Below, piece after piece: positions 1 through 10,836 of a DNA stretch of 64,000 nt. A program made the position numbers and the translations under genes. The notes beneath the pieces were generated by a model. The model did no database searches, was not told the DNA's origin, and saw only the letters and a program-made list of their open reading frames with translations. Position 1 is the stretch's first letter; each line of letters starts with the position of its first letter. Source of the DNA: Limnephilus marmoratus (Eukaryota; Arthropoda; Insecta; Trichoptera; Limnephilidae); NCBI GenBank assembly GCA_917880885.1, contig OU862919.1, positions 51,497,058 to 51,561,057 of the forward strand, in the 5' to 3' direction.

Positions 1-752
1 AGCTGCCACTGGTATAACGTGTGACAATATATAATAATTGAACTGTTTATAAGTCTACATAAATATATCTAAGGTGTGAAGATATTTAATTGAAAGTAAC
101 TGCTGAATTGCTCCTCCAGTGCGTGTTCCTTTATTCGTGCAAGATTGGATAGTATCTTTTCCCGAGAGCAAGAATAAAAGTCCTCAATGCCGGCACAACG
201 CCGCACAAAGGCATTTAATCAATCTGGTAATTTATTTTCAATGAGCATAATGAGTTTGGCCCAGTACCCTCGTTGATGGAGAAATATAAAGACAAACGGT
301 CCACGCTATACGTCATCAGCATTGTATAATTATACTTATTACTGACAGTAATAATTTACAGGGCATCATGTAATTGATTTAAATAATTATGGTTACGGGC
401 GACCTTACGAAAATAACTCTGGTGATTACGTCGAAGTTATTTTAAAAATAATAAAAAAAAAGTTTATAATTTTTTTTGAGGATTTTTTTTTAAATTTTGT
501 ATTATTATTTTTTATTTATCGAAAATTTTATTATTTTCGTAAATTTGGTTCTTAAATTACAGCTTTATGTGTGTGGCCTTATTATCTCGCCTTTGTTTTT
601 GATTCGCTAAGTAAAATCTTAGTCAATTGTATCACATTTAACCACCTTGCAATCGGTACTTAAAATTAGATTTGTTTTCAACCAAGTATATATAGATTTC
701 ATTACATGACTGAAAAACCTTAAGAAATTTGTGCTTTAAATAAAAATTAAGC
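1..752. other. Gene-free AT-rich sequence
   Basis: No coding frame, RNA gene or repeat shared with the rest of the window is visible here. The stretch around 430-560 is dominated by A and T runs. It could be intergenic or intronic; nothing in the sequence decides. Confidence 0.5.
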
Positions 753-885
753 TATAATGAATAACTGATTACTTTGTATAAAACCACTAGTAACATATCC
801 TGATGAAGACAACATTGTTGTCGAAACATGTTGATATTGTTTTAAAAACAGTGGTTTTATACAAAGTAATCAGTTATTCATTATA
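753..885 (+). ncRNA. Hammerhead-ribozyme-like motif within a perfect 36-bp inverted repeat (Penelope-like type)
   Basis: The core CTGATGA lies at 800-806 and GAAAC at 823-827, separated by a perfect 6-bp hairpin (GACAAC/GTTGTC, loop ATT). After GAAAC, the bases ATGT can form a minimal helix III, followed by U at 832. GATAT (833-837) pairs with ATATC (795-799) as helix I. Beyond helix I, bases 753-788 and 850-885 form a perfect 36-bp inverted repeat, so the transcript would be one long hairpin with the ribozyme-like core at its tip. Hammerheads with very short helix III are known from the terminal repeats of Penelope-like retroelements. One extra A (807) sits between the core and helix II, so activity is uncertain. 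No PLE coding sequence is visible beside it. Confidence 0.6.
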
Positions 886-2903
886 TGAAAAATGATGCCG
901 CAAAATAAATTTGCGAAGTTTGAAGAAAAAATTAAGCTTTTTAAAAGTCCAAATTAGACTAGTTACAGTGGTTTAAGGCTCATGAGAAAGCTTTCAAAAG
1001 GAAGACGAAGATTACTGAAGATGGTTTGAAAGTGAGTTATGTAAATACGAATGATATTAAGAGCGCGCTAATTAAAAAATATTATAATTAACGTCTTGTT
1101 ATTTAATACAGAGCAAAACTCTGTCGAAGAATCACTGTGTAATTTTTCATCCTATAACATACCTGAAGTGTGTTTTATCATTGTTAATAGTTTTTTCAAC
1201 TTGGTCAATTTATTGTTATTTTGTCATTTATTTATTTATTTCTATGACATATGTAATTAATTGCATTGCACTACCCCTACGTACCTTCAATAACTATTAT
1301 TATTATTATTAATAAATTGAGATTTTTTTCAAAAATTACATTTTTTTAAGAGCTGAAAAACTTGTTCAAGGGAATTATGTACGTTGAATTTCGAGGGGTC
1401 TTAAAACGTCGTTAAATCCCCACTAACTAAGCCTCTCATCATTACTCAAGGAGCATTTACGGCTGACAATAATTGTAGTGGAAAAAATTAAATATTGCCA
1501 GGTTATTCATAGTATTTAAAGAGTTCAAGAGGCTGTGCTAATGATGGCTTTTTCAAGTGCTTCTGGTGTATTCCTTTATTGTATCAATCAAAGACTGGGG
1601 ATAAAACAGACTACCTTATAGCAGAAAATGATTGATATCTGAAGTGCTTCTGGTGACTTTTATTTCCGAATCAATTCTTAGCGAATCAACCAATGAATGG
1701 GTTTCTTACTCTTCAAATAAAAGTGTTTGTAATCTTAAATATCTTAAAATCACCTTTAAAAGTTTTCGGCTGTCATGTTTATTATCATTCTTTTAAAAAA
1801 ACTTACCTACTCTATTAAAAATGAATCTCTGGGTGTGTATCTATTTTACCAATTTTTAAAAAACCACACCTAAACACCATGTGTTATTAATTTGTTATTT
1901 GACTTAGATAACTTTAGAAATACACTTTTAATATTATTTATATTTAAAACTTTATTACGATGATTTTGAGATTAGACATATTGAATTCAGACTATAGACG
2001 ATGATTTAGTGACGTGAGAGGCATTGAAAAAATTAAAGCTAATTTAGTCTTTAGTGTCAAAAAATCATTTTTCAAGAAGTTATAAAACGTTAAAGCTTAC
2101 CGTTTATTATGAGGTGACGTTCAACAGAATATTCATCAACGGATTTTGAGATATTTTGATAAAAATATTTCATGGAAGGAGGAAAAGTCAAAACTGCTGA
2201 AAAAATATGATTCAAAAATTAAAAATGTTTTGCTTCAACAGCTTCTCTTTGGTAAGTAGGTATGTAATTTCTGAAATCAACGGAAAACAAATGAAAATAA
2301 CATTCAACGTATTGTTTTGGATCAGTCATGCTCTTGTCGAAATTTCAGTAGAAACAGCGATCACGGAAAGATAATTCTGCAATGTAGTCCCTAAATGATA
2401 AACAAGTTTTCAATTACCAATAAACAAAACATTTCGTATAAATAAACTAAATTTATATTTTCATTCAAGTGAAGCTAATCCCAAGAAAACTGTGCCACCC
2501 TATCCGATCAGACACGAGACAAGCACCCCCGAGTACACATAAAATAATGTGGTGTAGGGTGGGTGGGGTGAGCCACTCGCACCTTCCTTACCAGTAATTT
2601 CCCGGCCCGTGGCGGGAATCCGCCAAAGTTTTACACTTTGAGCCTGACGGGAAAGCGGCCGGGAAACTTTAACCCGAGAATTTTTCAACTTACTGCTTGT
2701 TTGCCAACACTGAGGAGATACATTGATAGAATGCGCCGTAAGCGGGTCTGTGTGCCCTTAGTAAGGTAAATCCTATCGTACTTCGATCGAAATATAACAA
2801 ACACCGAATTTTTTTCTTAAAGGTTAACTTAAAATTATTCATAAAATGCTTCTTCTTAGATAGCGCTAATTTTATTATTTAAAAAAATAATAATTTTGCA
2901 ACT
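886..2903. other. Gene-free stretch with a short GC-rich patch
   Basis: No supported gene. Bases 2490-2690 are clearly more GC-rich than their surroundings and contain short complementary stretches such as GGGTGGG near 2555-2568, but I see no second copy in the window and no clear termini. A 62-codon minus-strand frame in this patch has no recognisable motif. Confidence 0.45.
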
Positions 2904-3334
2904 TAGGAGTCATCCATAAATTACGTTACACCTTGAGGGGGAGGGGGAGATGAGTAGATAAGTGTGACATTGTGTGACAAAGGATATGGGGCGGGTCATC
3001 AGCTCTGTGACGTCACATGTAAAAATCTAAATTATTAAAACGCAAAACTTATGTATCTTCCATTAATAATATAAATAATCATTCAATAATCAGTCTCTTT
3101 ATTTTATTTTGTCAATTATTTAAAATATTTGATTTGATTTTGATTTTATTAAAAAATATTTTTATAATTTTTTTTGAACTACTGTTTTGATTATCTTTAG
3201 ATGTAAAATTGCAAAATATGTGACGTCACACTAGGGGGTGGGGGTCTCAGAAATGTGACGATGTGTGACAGGGACGGGGAGGGGGGTCAAAAAATCATGA
3301 AATTCGTGTGACGTAATTTATGCATGGCCCCTTA
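2904..3334. mobile_element. MITE with ~25-bp terminal inverted repeats (CCATAAATTACGT type)
   Basis: The left end (GGAGTCATCCATAAATTACG) is the inverted counterpart of the right end, which contains CGTAATTTATGCATGGCCCC. Further in, both arms carry TGTGACGTCACA and G-rich or C-rich blocks in mirror order, so the element folds back over much of its length. It has no coding capacity. The terminus design resembles the second MITE at 22999-23287 (..TC.TCCATTAATC.CGTGA), so the two are probably related. Confidence 0.75.
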
Positions 3335-3390
3335 CCTACGTGTTATGATTAAAAAAATATATATGTACATGTTAATTATGGATACAATAG

Positions 3391-3530
3391 TTCCGACATC
3401 AGCGGGACTATGGTATCCCCGATTAGAGCATGTTATAAAGTTGTGGGGAATGGAATGAGATGAGAGTGTAAGGTTGTGGAAATCTGGTCACCAAACACGG
3501 CTAAAGCCATTTCAAGCTAAGTTTCAATAC
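3391..3530 (-). mobile_element. SINE-C, tail-side half (split by a TTAA element)
   Basis: This matches, in reverse, the body and tail of SINE-C seen at 56925-57297 and 29016-29310. A recognisable stretch is CACGGCTAAAGCCATTTCAA at 3496-3515. The copy stops at TTAA (3531-3534), where family G element G1 begins. Its other half resumes at 4531. Confidence 0.7.
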
Positions 3531-4530
3531 TTAACCACTCAGGCTAATTTGTTCGCTTTTGGGAACGACTCATGTAGGTCTCATAGAAATTGTTGTGTCT
3601 CCCTTACTATTACGGCGAGAAATATGATATAAACGGTGTCAGTAAGAGAAAACAGCACGCTTTCTTTAAAATCTAAGACTTAACCACAAAATAATTAAAA
3701 TGCACATCTTTACGAAACCAAAGTTTCCACCTGCAATTAAAAAAAAAAAAAAAAAATTTTGAGAATTTTTTGTAAATTACCTACATGAAACGAGAAAAAA
3801 GTGAAGTGACGATAACTTTTATAATACATTTGTCTATTAAAATATTGTGCTTTTTTTTTCTTTACCACTAATTTTAGTTCGAATAAACGAAGGGTAAGGT
3901 AAGGTAAGCCATTTTAAAAACTTTTTCATATTAAAAATTATCTAAGTATATGTTTATTTCAAACTAGCTGGTTCCCGGCATGCGTTGCTCTGCCATTTAA
4001 TAAGGAAATTGTTTCTCACTGCGTGTCCTTTCCCATTCGTCCCGTTCCCCTTCCGCCTCCCCTTCCCCTTTTGTGTTCCCACTCCGCCTACTCCACCTTC
4101 CCTCTCCATGCTAACCCCCCCTCCCGCATTCCATACATTCAGTCCCGGTACATTCAGTTTTCAAAAAGCTCGCGTGCCACCTATTGCAAATTTCATAATG
4201 CCAGAGCTCGACAGTAGTTTTATACAAACCTTGTCCTGACAATACCGAACACACAAAAAAAAGAATTATCCAATTTGGTGCAGTCGTTCGGAAGTTATGC
4301 GCGTACATACATTTCGGCGATTCATTTTTATTTATATATATAATATATAATATAATATATAATATAAGATATAAGATAAGATATAAGATTATGAAAATTG
4401 AAAGCTAATTTTAAAGCCTTTCAAAAACAGTTTTTAGTTTTCGGATACATTAAAAAACATTCCAATTATTTGGATTTTGTTGCAAAGCGGAAATATTCTG
4501 ACAAAATATACCTTAGGCCTGAAGGGTTAA
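3531..4530. mobile_element. Family G element, copy 1: TTAA-flanked, piggyBac-type insertion
   Basis: The ends are TTAACCACTCAGGC (left) and GCCTGAAGGGTTAA (right), a 14-bp terminal inverted repeat with 12 matches that includes the TTAA. The element interrupts SINE-C. Sequence before 3531 and after 4530 rejoins as one SINE-C with a single TTAA, which is the footprint of a TTAA-specific (piggyBac superfamily) transposase. The interior matches G2 (46.1 kb), G3 (60.3 kb) and G4 (61.3-62.0 kb). There is no coding capacity in this copy. A TAGCTG repeat is nested at 3964-4345. Confidence 0.75.
3964..4345 (+). mobile_element. TAGCTG..CCCGGC interspersed repeat, copy E1 (nested in G1)
   Basis: It starts with CTAGCTGGTTCCCGGCATGC and ends in an A/T microsatellite (4330-4390). 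The C-rich interior (4029-4140) and the GTCGTTCGGAAGTTATGCGC segment near its end are shared with copy E4 at 19404-20000. Two overlapping frames of 84 and 64 codons in the C-rich part are low-complexity and not genes. Repeats with this start are common in insect genomes and may be 3' ends of RTE-like LINEs; that assignment is from memory. Confidence 0.65.
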
Positions 4531-4600
4531 CGGTGGTCTTGTAGGGCAGTATCTACTAACTGTATTTACCACTCTGGGTTAGTTGGTCTATCTGGGGCCT
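4531..4600 (-). mobile_element. SINE-C, body-side half (continuation beyond G1)
   Basis: The sequence resumes with GGTGGTCTT..AGGGC..AGTATCT..ACTCTGG, the same order of blocks as the uninterrupted SINE-C copy at 57118-57160. It ends before a (CTT)n run at 4620-4633. Confidence 0.6.
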
Positions 4601-4901
4601 AGGAGTCGAAATACATAATCTTCTTCTTCTTCGTATGGTGGAGAGTTGTTGGAGGTCTAATTGGGTTGCGAAGGCCATTCAGCAAGTTGATGGCGGAGGT
4701 CTTTTGCACATCGACTGATTAGTTTTATTTTTAATCGATTTATAATCACAGTACTAGAGGTATTCTGTTCAGTGTTGGTCGTACCTAATTATTTAACTAA
4801 CTGATCGTCGATATAAAATGTCTCAGTGGTCAATTTATTTTGAGAGTTGAATTAATCCTATTATTTGAAATCGGAGTAGGTTATTGTGCAATTATTTACT
4901 A

Positions 4902-5227
4902 CTAGCTGACCCGGCCACGCATTTCTGTGGCGAACGAAACACAATGCCTTCTACTGGATGGTTACCCAACCATTATAACCACCGCCATCTATTAATATGC
5001 TTACAAATCAAATCCACACCGCCCGCTTGCCTGCCCGCTCTCCACCACATGCATACATTCTCCTTTATATTTCAACCAATTTATACAAAACCTTTGACAA
5101 ATTATATACTTCAACCTTCCTCATGAATCACTTTATCTATTGGTGAAAATTGCATGAAAATCCGTTGAGTAGTTTTTGAGTTTATCGCGAATATACAGGC
5201 AGACCCGGCGGAGGACTTTAATTTATA
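4902..5227 (+). mobile_element. TAGCTGACCCGG interspersed repeat, copy E2
   Basis: It begins CTAGCTGACCCGGCCACGC and ends with GAAAATCCGTTGAGTAGTTT, then a GCGAATATACAGGCAGACCC-type terminus. Another copy of the same family (E3) starts directly after it in the same orientation. E6 at 46830-47092 is an inverted copy. Confidence 0.7.
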
Positions 5228-5762
5228 ACTAGCTGACCCGGAAACGCGTTTAGTGGTTTACACTAAAAAAAATGTTTTCTCATGACTTAACTATGAAGTA
5301 ATGTAAGTAACAATTTTTAAAAAATACCCCTTTACGGCTAAGACTATTTTTGACTTTATCTATGTTCTAACTTTTTTTCGTTCTTATAAAATTATGCACA
5401 AAATAAATAAAAACCACTTTTTCGCTTACTAGCCTCGTACAAAAAGACGCTCGATTTTAAAATTTTGCAGGCATGAGATTCGAAATATTTCTAGCGTTTA
5501 TATTCCTCTTAATTTGCATACACATTAAATCCAAACCACCCGCTTACCGGGCTCACGTTCACCACATACAGACATTATTCTTTATGTATTATATATTTCA
5601 ACCAATTTACACAAAACCTTGACAAATTAAATACCTAAGCCTTCCTGATAAATCACTCTACACTGGTGAAAACCGCATGAAAATCCGTTCAGCAGTTTTC
5701 AGTTTATCGCGAACAGACAGACAGACACGTCGGAGGACTTCATTATATAAAATGTAGAGATT
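5228..5762 (+). mobile_element. TAGCTGACCCGG interspersed repeat, copy E3
   Basis: Same start and same GAAAATCCGTTCAGCAGTTT / CGCGAACAGACAGACAGAC end as E2, with a longer and more diverged interior. E2 and E3 are head-to-tail neighbours. No coding frame. Confidence 0.7.
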
Positions 5763-6109
5763 AATTTTAATCGACAGAATGTCAAGCATATAATATATTA
5801 TTTTTATATCATCAAAACTAATGGTAGTTTAATGTGATGCATAATATTCGAGTTTCTATACACGGTGTCCGGAAACTCGTAGTACAAGTGGGATTTAGTG
5901 ATTCCATATCACATTTGGAGTCGATTTCGTGGTATAACTTTTTAGATTTGAAAGTTGGATTTTTTTTGGTAAAATTTAAAAAATTCAGTAATTAGGCGGT
6001 TAATATCAACTGTTTTGCAAGTCTTTTAAAATACGTTGAAGCGTAGACCTGGCTCTTATAGCTTTTTAAGCGTTTAGTTGCCGAAAAAAGAAAAAACGAT
6101 GAAAAATTA

Positions 6110-6516
6110 TAAATGCTCAGATCAAAAAATAAATGCGATGCAGATAGTGGAACAAATATAAACTTTGAAGTAAGGGTTAAAGAACATCTCAGGGCATTAA
6201 ATGGCAACAGCGAATCTGAGTTCGCAGATCATTTATTAAAAAATTATCATAATTTTGACAAAAACCATGGACTTAAATATTACATACGGGTTATAAAGCA
6301 TCACAGATAAATAATTTAGAGATTTTAGAAATTAGGAAAAATGTAAATAATAAATCAGACATAATTAATAAGCAGCAAATTTTTATAAACCCTCTTTTGA
6401 ACCTTTTCCCACTTAACCGGTCTTTACCTGCTAATGACTTTGAAATCCCTAATTTTAATAAACTTCCCCCACTCTTACCCTTTCCCCTTCCTCCTACCCT
6501 TTCCTCCCATATGTGA
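6110..6516 (+). pseudogene. Penelope-like element, C-terminal GIY-YIG endonuclease remnant
   Basis: The first frame (6113-6310) encodes VKEHLRALNG followed by EFADHLLKNYHNFDK. This is the pattern after the GIY-YIG core of PLE endonucleases: R.KEH..A, then SFA.HLL...H.FD. A frameshift near 6260-6280 moves the homology to another frame, with LEILEI and then IFINPLLNLFP, typical of the PLE C-terminus, ending at a stop at 6514-6516. Upstream RT sequence is not recognisable, so this is a 5'-truncated, frameshifted relic. The hammerhead-like motif at 6546-6592 follows directly, as expected for the PLE 3' region. Confidence 0.7.
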
Positions 6517-6545
6517 TCTATGTTTAATTTTTAAGTTTAGTTTAC

Positions 6546-6592
6546 ACTTGATCCTGATGATATGAACGTCGTTCACGAAACATGTTGATTGT
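6546..6592 (+). ncRNA. Hammerhead-like motif 3' of the PLE remnant
   Basis: CTGATGA at 6554-6560 and GAAAC at 6577-6581 flank a TGAAC/GTTCA hairpin. CATGT then U then GATTG follow as in the 753-885 motif, and GATTG can pair with TGATC (6549-6553) using two G-U pairs. Helix II has unpaired bases beside the core, so the motif may be inactive. Its position just after PLE coding sequence supports the assignment. Confidence 0.6.
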
Positions 6593-6805
6593 ATATAAAT
6601 AAAAGTGAAGTTATTTGTCTTTTCATTAAACTAAAACATAACACAACAAATTTATTATATCGTACTACTAGTTAGACTAGAGATCAAACAAACATCCACA
6701 ATTTTAGATTTTCACGACCAAAAGTACCTATTAAGGTATTAAGCATCTGCTTGTTGTATTCTGACATGTTGTCGGGAAGGATTGATCTTAAAAATCTGAT
6801 GTAAT

Positions 6806-7101
6806 GATATTTATTTTTGGATTATTATGCCATGTTGGGCTACCGCAGTTTTTATCCAACGTTTCGGACAGCGTTACAGTGTCCATCGTAACGGCAGATG
6901 TGTAATACAACATTTTCCGCCTAGTGTGGTGGTAGACCGAGATTTTTAAATGTTGTCAAATTTTAGAGATTTTTTTTACCTGGAATCTTTAAAAAAAAAA
7001 CATCGGCCCTAATATTGTACATCGTAATGCTGTCCGAGAAGTTGGCTAAAGAAGGAGGCAGCGCAACATGGCATAATAACCCTAAAATAAATCATGATAT
7101 C
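6806..7101. mobile_element. Fold-back element, family L copy 1 (~80-bp inverted arms)
   Basis: The left arm (6806-6890) contains ATTATTATGCCATGTTGGGC, and later TTTCGGACAGCGTTA. The right arm (7020-7101) contains the inverted GCGCAACATGGCATAATAAC and AATGCTGTCCGAGAAG. The left arm read in reverse contains GGACA..TGTCCGAAACGTTGG, a hairpin plus GAAAC, which may be a degenerate hammerhead of the PLE type. A single related arm lies at 12815-12925. Confidence 0.65.
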
Positions 7102-7559
7102 TCACTGAAGTACGATGCAATTTTAACACCATCTCTCATTAGTATTTAATGACATAATTTAGCTTCCGCAACATTTAACCTTAACATTGCAAAATGTTTG
7201 AAAAAAATATCTTTAAGTGCGTAAAAATACAAACAAATCCTTTAAACTTATTTTAATAAACTTTTAAAACGTTGAAAAAGTCACGACACCTAATCTGCAT
7301 GCAATTCTCCATGATCTTATTTTAAAGACATAAATCACACATATAAATCGTTTTTCCATTTAAATAAACTTCTATCTTTTTTATAACTAACAACATTGTG
7401 TTTGAACCATAATGATCTTATCAACAAATGCAAAAAAACCATAATTCGTATCAACAAATCAGTGCCAACAACAACATTTAAGATCGCACACGAGATACTG
7501 TCTGACAACTCTATTAATAACAAATATTTAGACTTCATAAAAACAATCTATTCTTGGAT

Positions 7560-8110
7560 GACAGTTTAAATACTTTGTCATTTTGCAATTAAGACACCAC
7601 GGGGAAAGCTTCCATTGGGTCCGAAACGCGCTAATTAACCTATTTTTTTGTTGCAGATGACCACGAGCGATGACTTCACACTGCGATAAAAACAATTAAC
7701 AAAACACCACGAGCAGATCTGAAGATACCCGCCCATAGCGACTGTAAGGACTCGTTCAATTCGATTTTTATTATTTGTGAGTGAACGAACCAGTTTAATT
7801 TGTGAAGAAAGCTTTGAAGTTGTGAACACATCTTAAATTGGTAAACGTAAATCTTGAATTGATGAACAAATCTTGAATTGGTGAACTCACACCTCTCGAG
7901 TTTGTGAACAAATCTTGATTCGGTGAACGGACAACTTATAAATCAGGCTTCTGTTTGGAACCGAATGCAAGGAGCATAGAAGGCGGCAGGAGTGACCGAC
8001 ACTCAGCAAGTATCTTCACCGGGGAGTACTAAAAAGCAGCAAACTGTTTTACCCGCACTTCAAAACGGCAGCCCTCCACAGAGACCTGCTTTTTGCCAAC
8101 ACGTCGGGTG
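7560..8110 (+). other. Unassigned leader-like region with short tandem repeats
   Basis: A GTCCGAAACGCG motif at 7619-7630 is followed by a polypyrimidine tract and AG at 7638-7656, then ATGACCACG opening only a nine-codon frame. From 7790 to 7930 a degenerate ~20-bp unit (TTGTGAACAAATCTTGAATT) repeats about five times. At 8107-8113 the sequence CGGGTGAGA resembles a splice donor. The block could be the 5' leader of a decayed retroelement or a non-coding exon. Neither is established. Confidence 0.3.
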
Positions 8111-8265
8111 AGATTTTCAATTATTTTTTACCTTCTTATTTTATTTATTTACCACTGATATTTTGGGTTCATGATCATCTGCTTACAATATTATGTACCT
8201 ACCTTCTATTTCAGTTTTTATTATGTTTATTTTGACAGTCCCAGTTTATTGAATAAATTGACCAC

Positions 8266-9059
8266 AATAGGCCACTTGCATCATATCGAAAAAAAAAATC
8301 GGTATTTTATTTAATCGTATTTTTGAAACCCTAGCGATTTTTTGAAAATTTCAATCCGAAAAATCAGACAATTTTTTTATAACCGGAATGACAGGACATA
8401 ATTTTATGGATGGGAAAAACGATAATTACATAGCCGAAAATCATTTAAAAAAAAGAACGTTTATACACGAACGGCACAGGAGAATAACGAGGCATGCCAA
8501 AAATATTACATCTCATAAATATTTTTACCTTGATCCATCTTATTGATCATTATAATGTTCAACGTCTATATATGACTAAATACATTGTAAAGGTAACATA
8601 CCTGAACTTGACGGTTAAGATAATAATAAGAATATTGTAAAATTCGATTTTGTTAAAATCAGCACCATTACCATTACACTTATAAAACAGGTACAGACAT
8701 CATAGAATGTACGGGGTTCTCTTCGTAACATCTGTCAAAACGTCAAACCAAATGATAAGTTCGCTGATAACAAACAATAAATCTAGTGAATGTTATATGT
8801 CAAATTCAAAAATTCGCCTAAAATCAAAGTGTTGCCATATAAAAAAAATCTGTGTGGAATTTTAAAAATTAAAAGAACATTATCGGAGACGGGACATTTT
8901 CATGTAGTGACGTCACGAGCCCAAATAATGGATTTATTTATTTAAAAAAAAAATGTACATTTCTAAAATTTTTCACTTACATTTTCGTAATCTTAGTAAA
9001 AAAATCTATCCACGCGATTTTTTCCAAGTCGTTATGAAATCCATGCAGGTGGCCTATTC
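8266..9059. mobile_element. TA-flanked MITE-like element, 794 bp
   Basis: The termini are AATAGGCCACTTGCAT (left) and ATGCAGGTGGCCTATT (right), an inverted repeat of 16 bp with one mismatch. If the target duplication is TA, the element itself starts GGCCAC. No ORF of note is inside. A TA target and no coding sequence would fit a Tc1/mariner-type non-autonomous element. Confidence 0.6.
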
Positions 9060-9962
9060 CGCCGTCTAACTAGACTGCCAAATATCTCTGTCTTCGTGCA
9101 CACTCCTTGCTTTGTATTGGTTCACTTGATTGTGCCATGTCTTTTTTGGCATTCCCCGACTTTTCCCACCATTAACATTCGCGTCGCACCCTCTAAAGTT
9201 TATAAAAAATATAATTTTAGACACAAGGAAAATGTTTCAGAGTTTATACCTTTATTACCACATTCAATTCAGGAGTACCTACCTAGTCAAAAAAACGTCA
9301 TACAACCTGTTACTCTGTGTTGACTGATTACTTTCTTCATTTCATACATATTTTCATGTGTGATATTCTACCAAATTATCTCTTTTTAATTATAAATTTT
9401 TATCCCTAGGAAAGCGTTAACATATCTACTTACCTGAAAAATGGCACATAAAACACCAACATTTTTGCTGGCTGCATTATTAAAGCAATCATTTCGTACT
9501 ACATGATTATTTATTGATGATGTTCTTTCTGAATATTTTTCATTAAAATGTCTACTTTGTCCTAAGGTTTCCACCCATTGAATCAAAAAGCTGTCTCTTA
9601 TTTTTTCACTAAAACTAACTGCAATATTTGATTTGTTCTATAACGTAATTTACGAGTTTAAAAACTTAATGCTCTGAATTACTGCGGTGTCTTAGTTGTC
9701 CGTTCAAAATGCAAGTAGGCAATAATTGCTACTGATGTGTATAAAATTACACTTATAATATTACCCTCGTCAACCGGTTTAAATTATTAGATATTATGGT
9801 GGTTAAATCCGGAAGATAAACCTCCGCCGATAACTGTAATACTAATCATAAAATAACTACCTACTTGTATTTTTACATAATGTGTTTTCATAAACAGCTC
9901 TGCGACAAAAATACTATTCCTGTACAAGTAGTAGGTATTACTATCTAGTAGCAAGGTATCAG

Positions 9963-10346
9963 TGGCAGGGGTCTATGTAAGTAAGTTGACCGAATTGCAA
10001 TTTTTCGAGTTAAATTGTTCGAACTTCAATTTTTCGAAAACATATTTTTCGAACATCAATTGACCGAATCACTAGTTTTTCGATTTGATACAAGTATGTA
10101 TACAGTACCTACGTACAAGAGTCTTTTATTATAGGATGAACAATATCAACTAACCTAACCTAACAGTATCTCGTTAGTCATAAGCAAGTGAAATATGTAT
10201 TTTAAAAGTTGATTAACAAATTCGAAAAATATGTCTTTTATCCAATTGCTGTTCGAAAAATTAGTATTTTCAAAAACTGAAATTCAAGCAATTGATTTCG
10301 AAGAATTGAATTCGAAAAAAATGTCTTCTCCCCGTGACATGCATTC
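9963..10346. mobile_element. Fold-back element rich in TTCGAAAA motifs (family M)
   Basis: Both halves carry CATATTTTTCGAA, CAATTG and repeated TTTTTCGA blocks in mirror order (9985-10090 and 10215-10320). The outer ends GGCAGGGGTCTATG and the inverted CTTCTCCCCGTGACATGC are partly complementary. Frames here (63 codons plus, part of 120 codons minus) come from the repeat. Confidence 0.5.
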
Positions 10347-10410
10347 CAAAAAGGCTAAAAGGTTGGGCCAAATATTTTGTCATAAAAAAGGGGTAAAAAT
10401 ATTTGTAAAT

Positions 10411-10647
10411 TTTTTGAAGTGATAACTTCTTTAGCACCGTTGTGATTTGAAACTCGATGAAACGGAAACGAGCAATACTGAAAAGACACAAAAACATATA
10501 TCTACAGGATTTAGCCTTCGAGAGAATGAGATAGTATAATCGGTCTTCTCTTTGTGCAGTGTTTCGTAGCCTCCTTACTCTGGTCTGCTTCAGTTTTCTG
10601 AAGGTTTCCCTTATACCGCATGTGAATTGCAAATTCTGTTTTTTTTT
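10411..10647 (+). mobile_element. Family D repeat, copy 1
   Basis: It begins TTTTTGAAGTGA..CTTCTTTAGCACCGTTGTGATT and ends near GTGAATTGC plus T's. It shares the TTTGAAACTCGATGAAACGG and GATTTAGCC..GAGAGAATGAGATA blocks with seven other copies in this window. This copy has the CTCTTTGTG..CAGTTTTCTGAAGGTTT variant middle, shared with D7 and D8. Confidence 0.7.
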
Positions 10648-10799
10648 AAAGGTAATTTATCGTTTTATAACTTTAACTTATTTTTGCAATCATAAACCGT
10701 AATAAGAAAATCGGCCTAAGGCCATCAATATATTGAATGTTAAGCAATTACAATAAAAAAGAACGCAGCTTACCCTCGATCCTTAGATACTCTAAGCCT

Positions 10800-10836
10800 C
10801 AATCACAGAGCAATGGACGCCATTGCTCTGTGATTG
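10800..10836. repeat. Perfect 17-bp inverted repeat, 3-nt loop
   Basis: CAATCACAGAGCAATGG at 10800-10816 and its exact reverse complement at 10820-10836, with loop ACG. It is too perfect to be old. No other copy was seen in the window. Confidence 0.85.

Noticed and set aside
5850..5960. CGGTGTCCGGAAACTCG as one end of a mariner-type element
   Set aside because: It resembles a terminal repeat I have seen in insects, but no inverted partner is found nearby.
10270..10632. 120-codon minus-strand frame
   Set aside because: It spans the end of fold-back family M and family D copy 1; both are repeats with no coding evidence.
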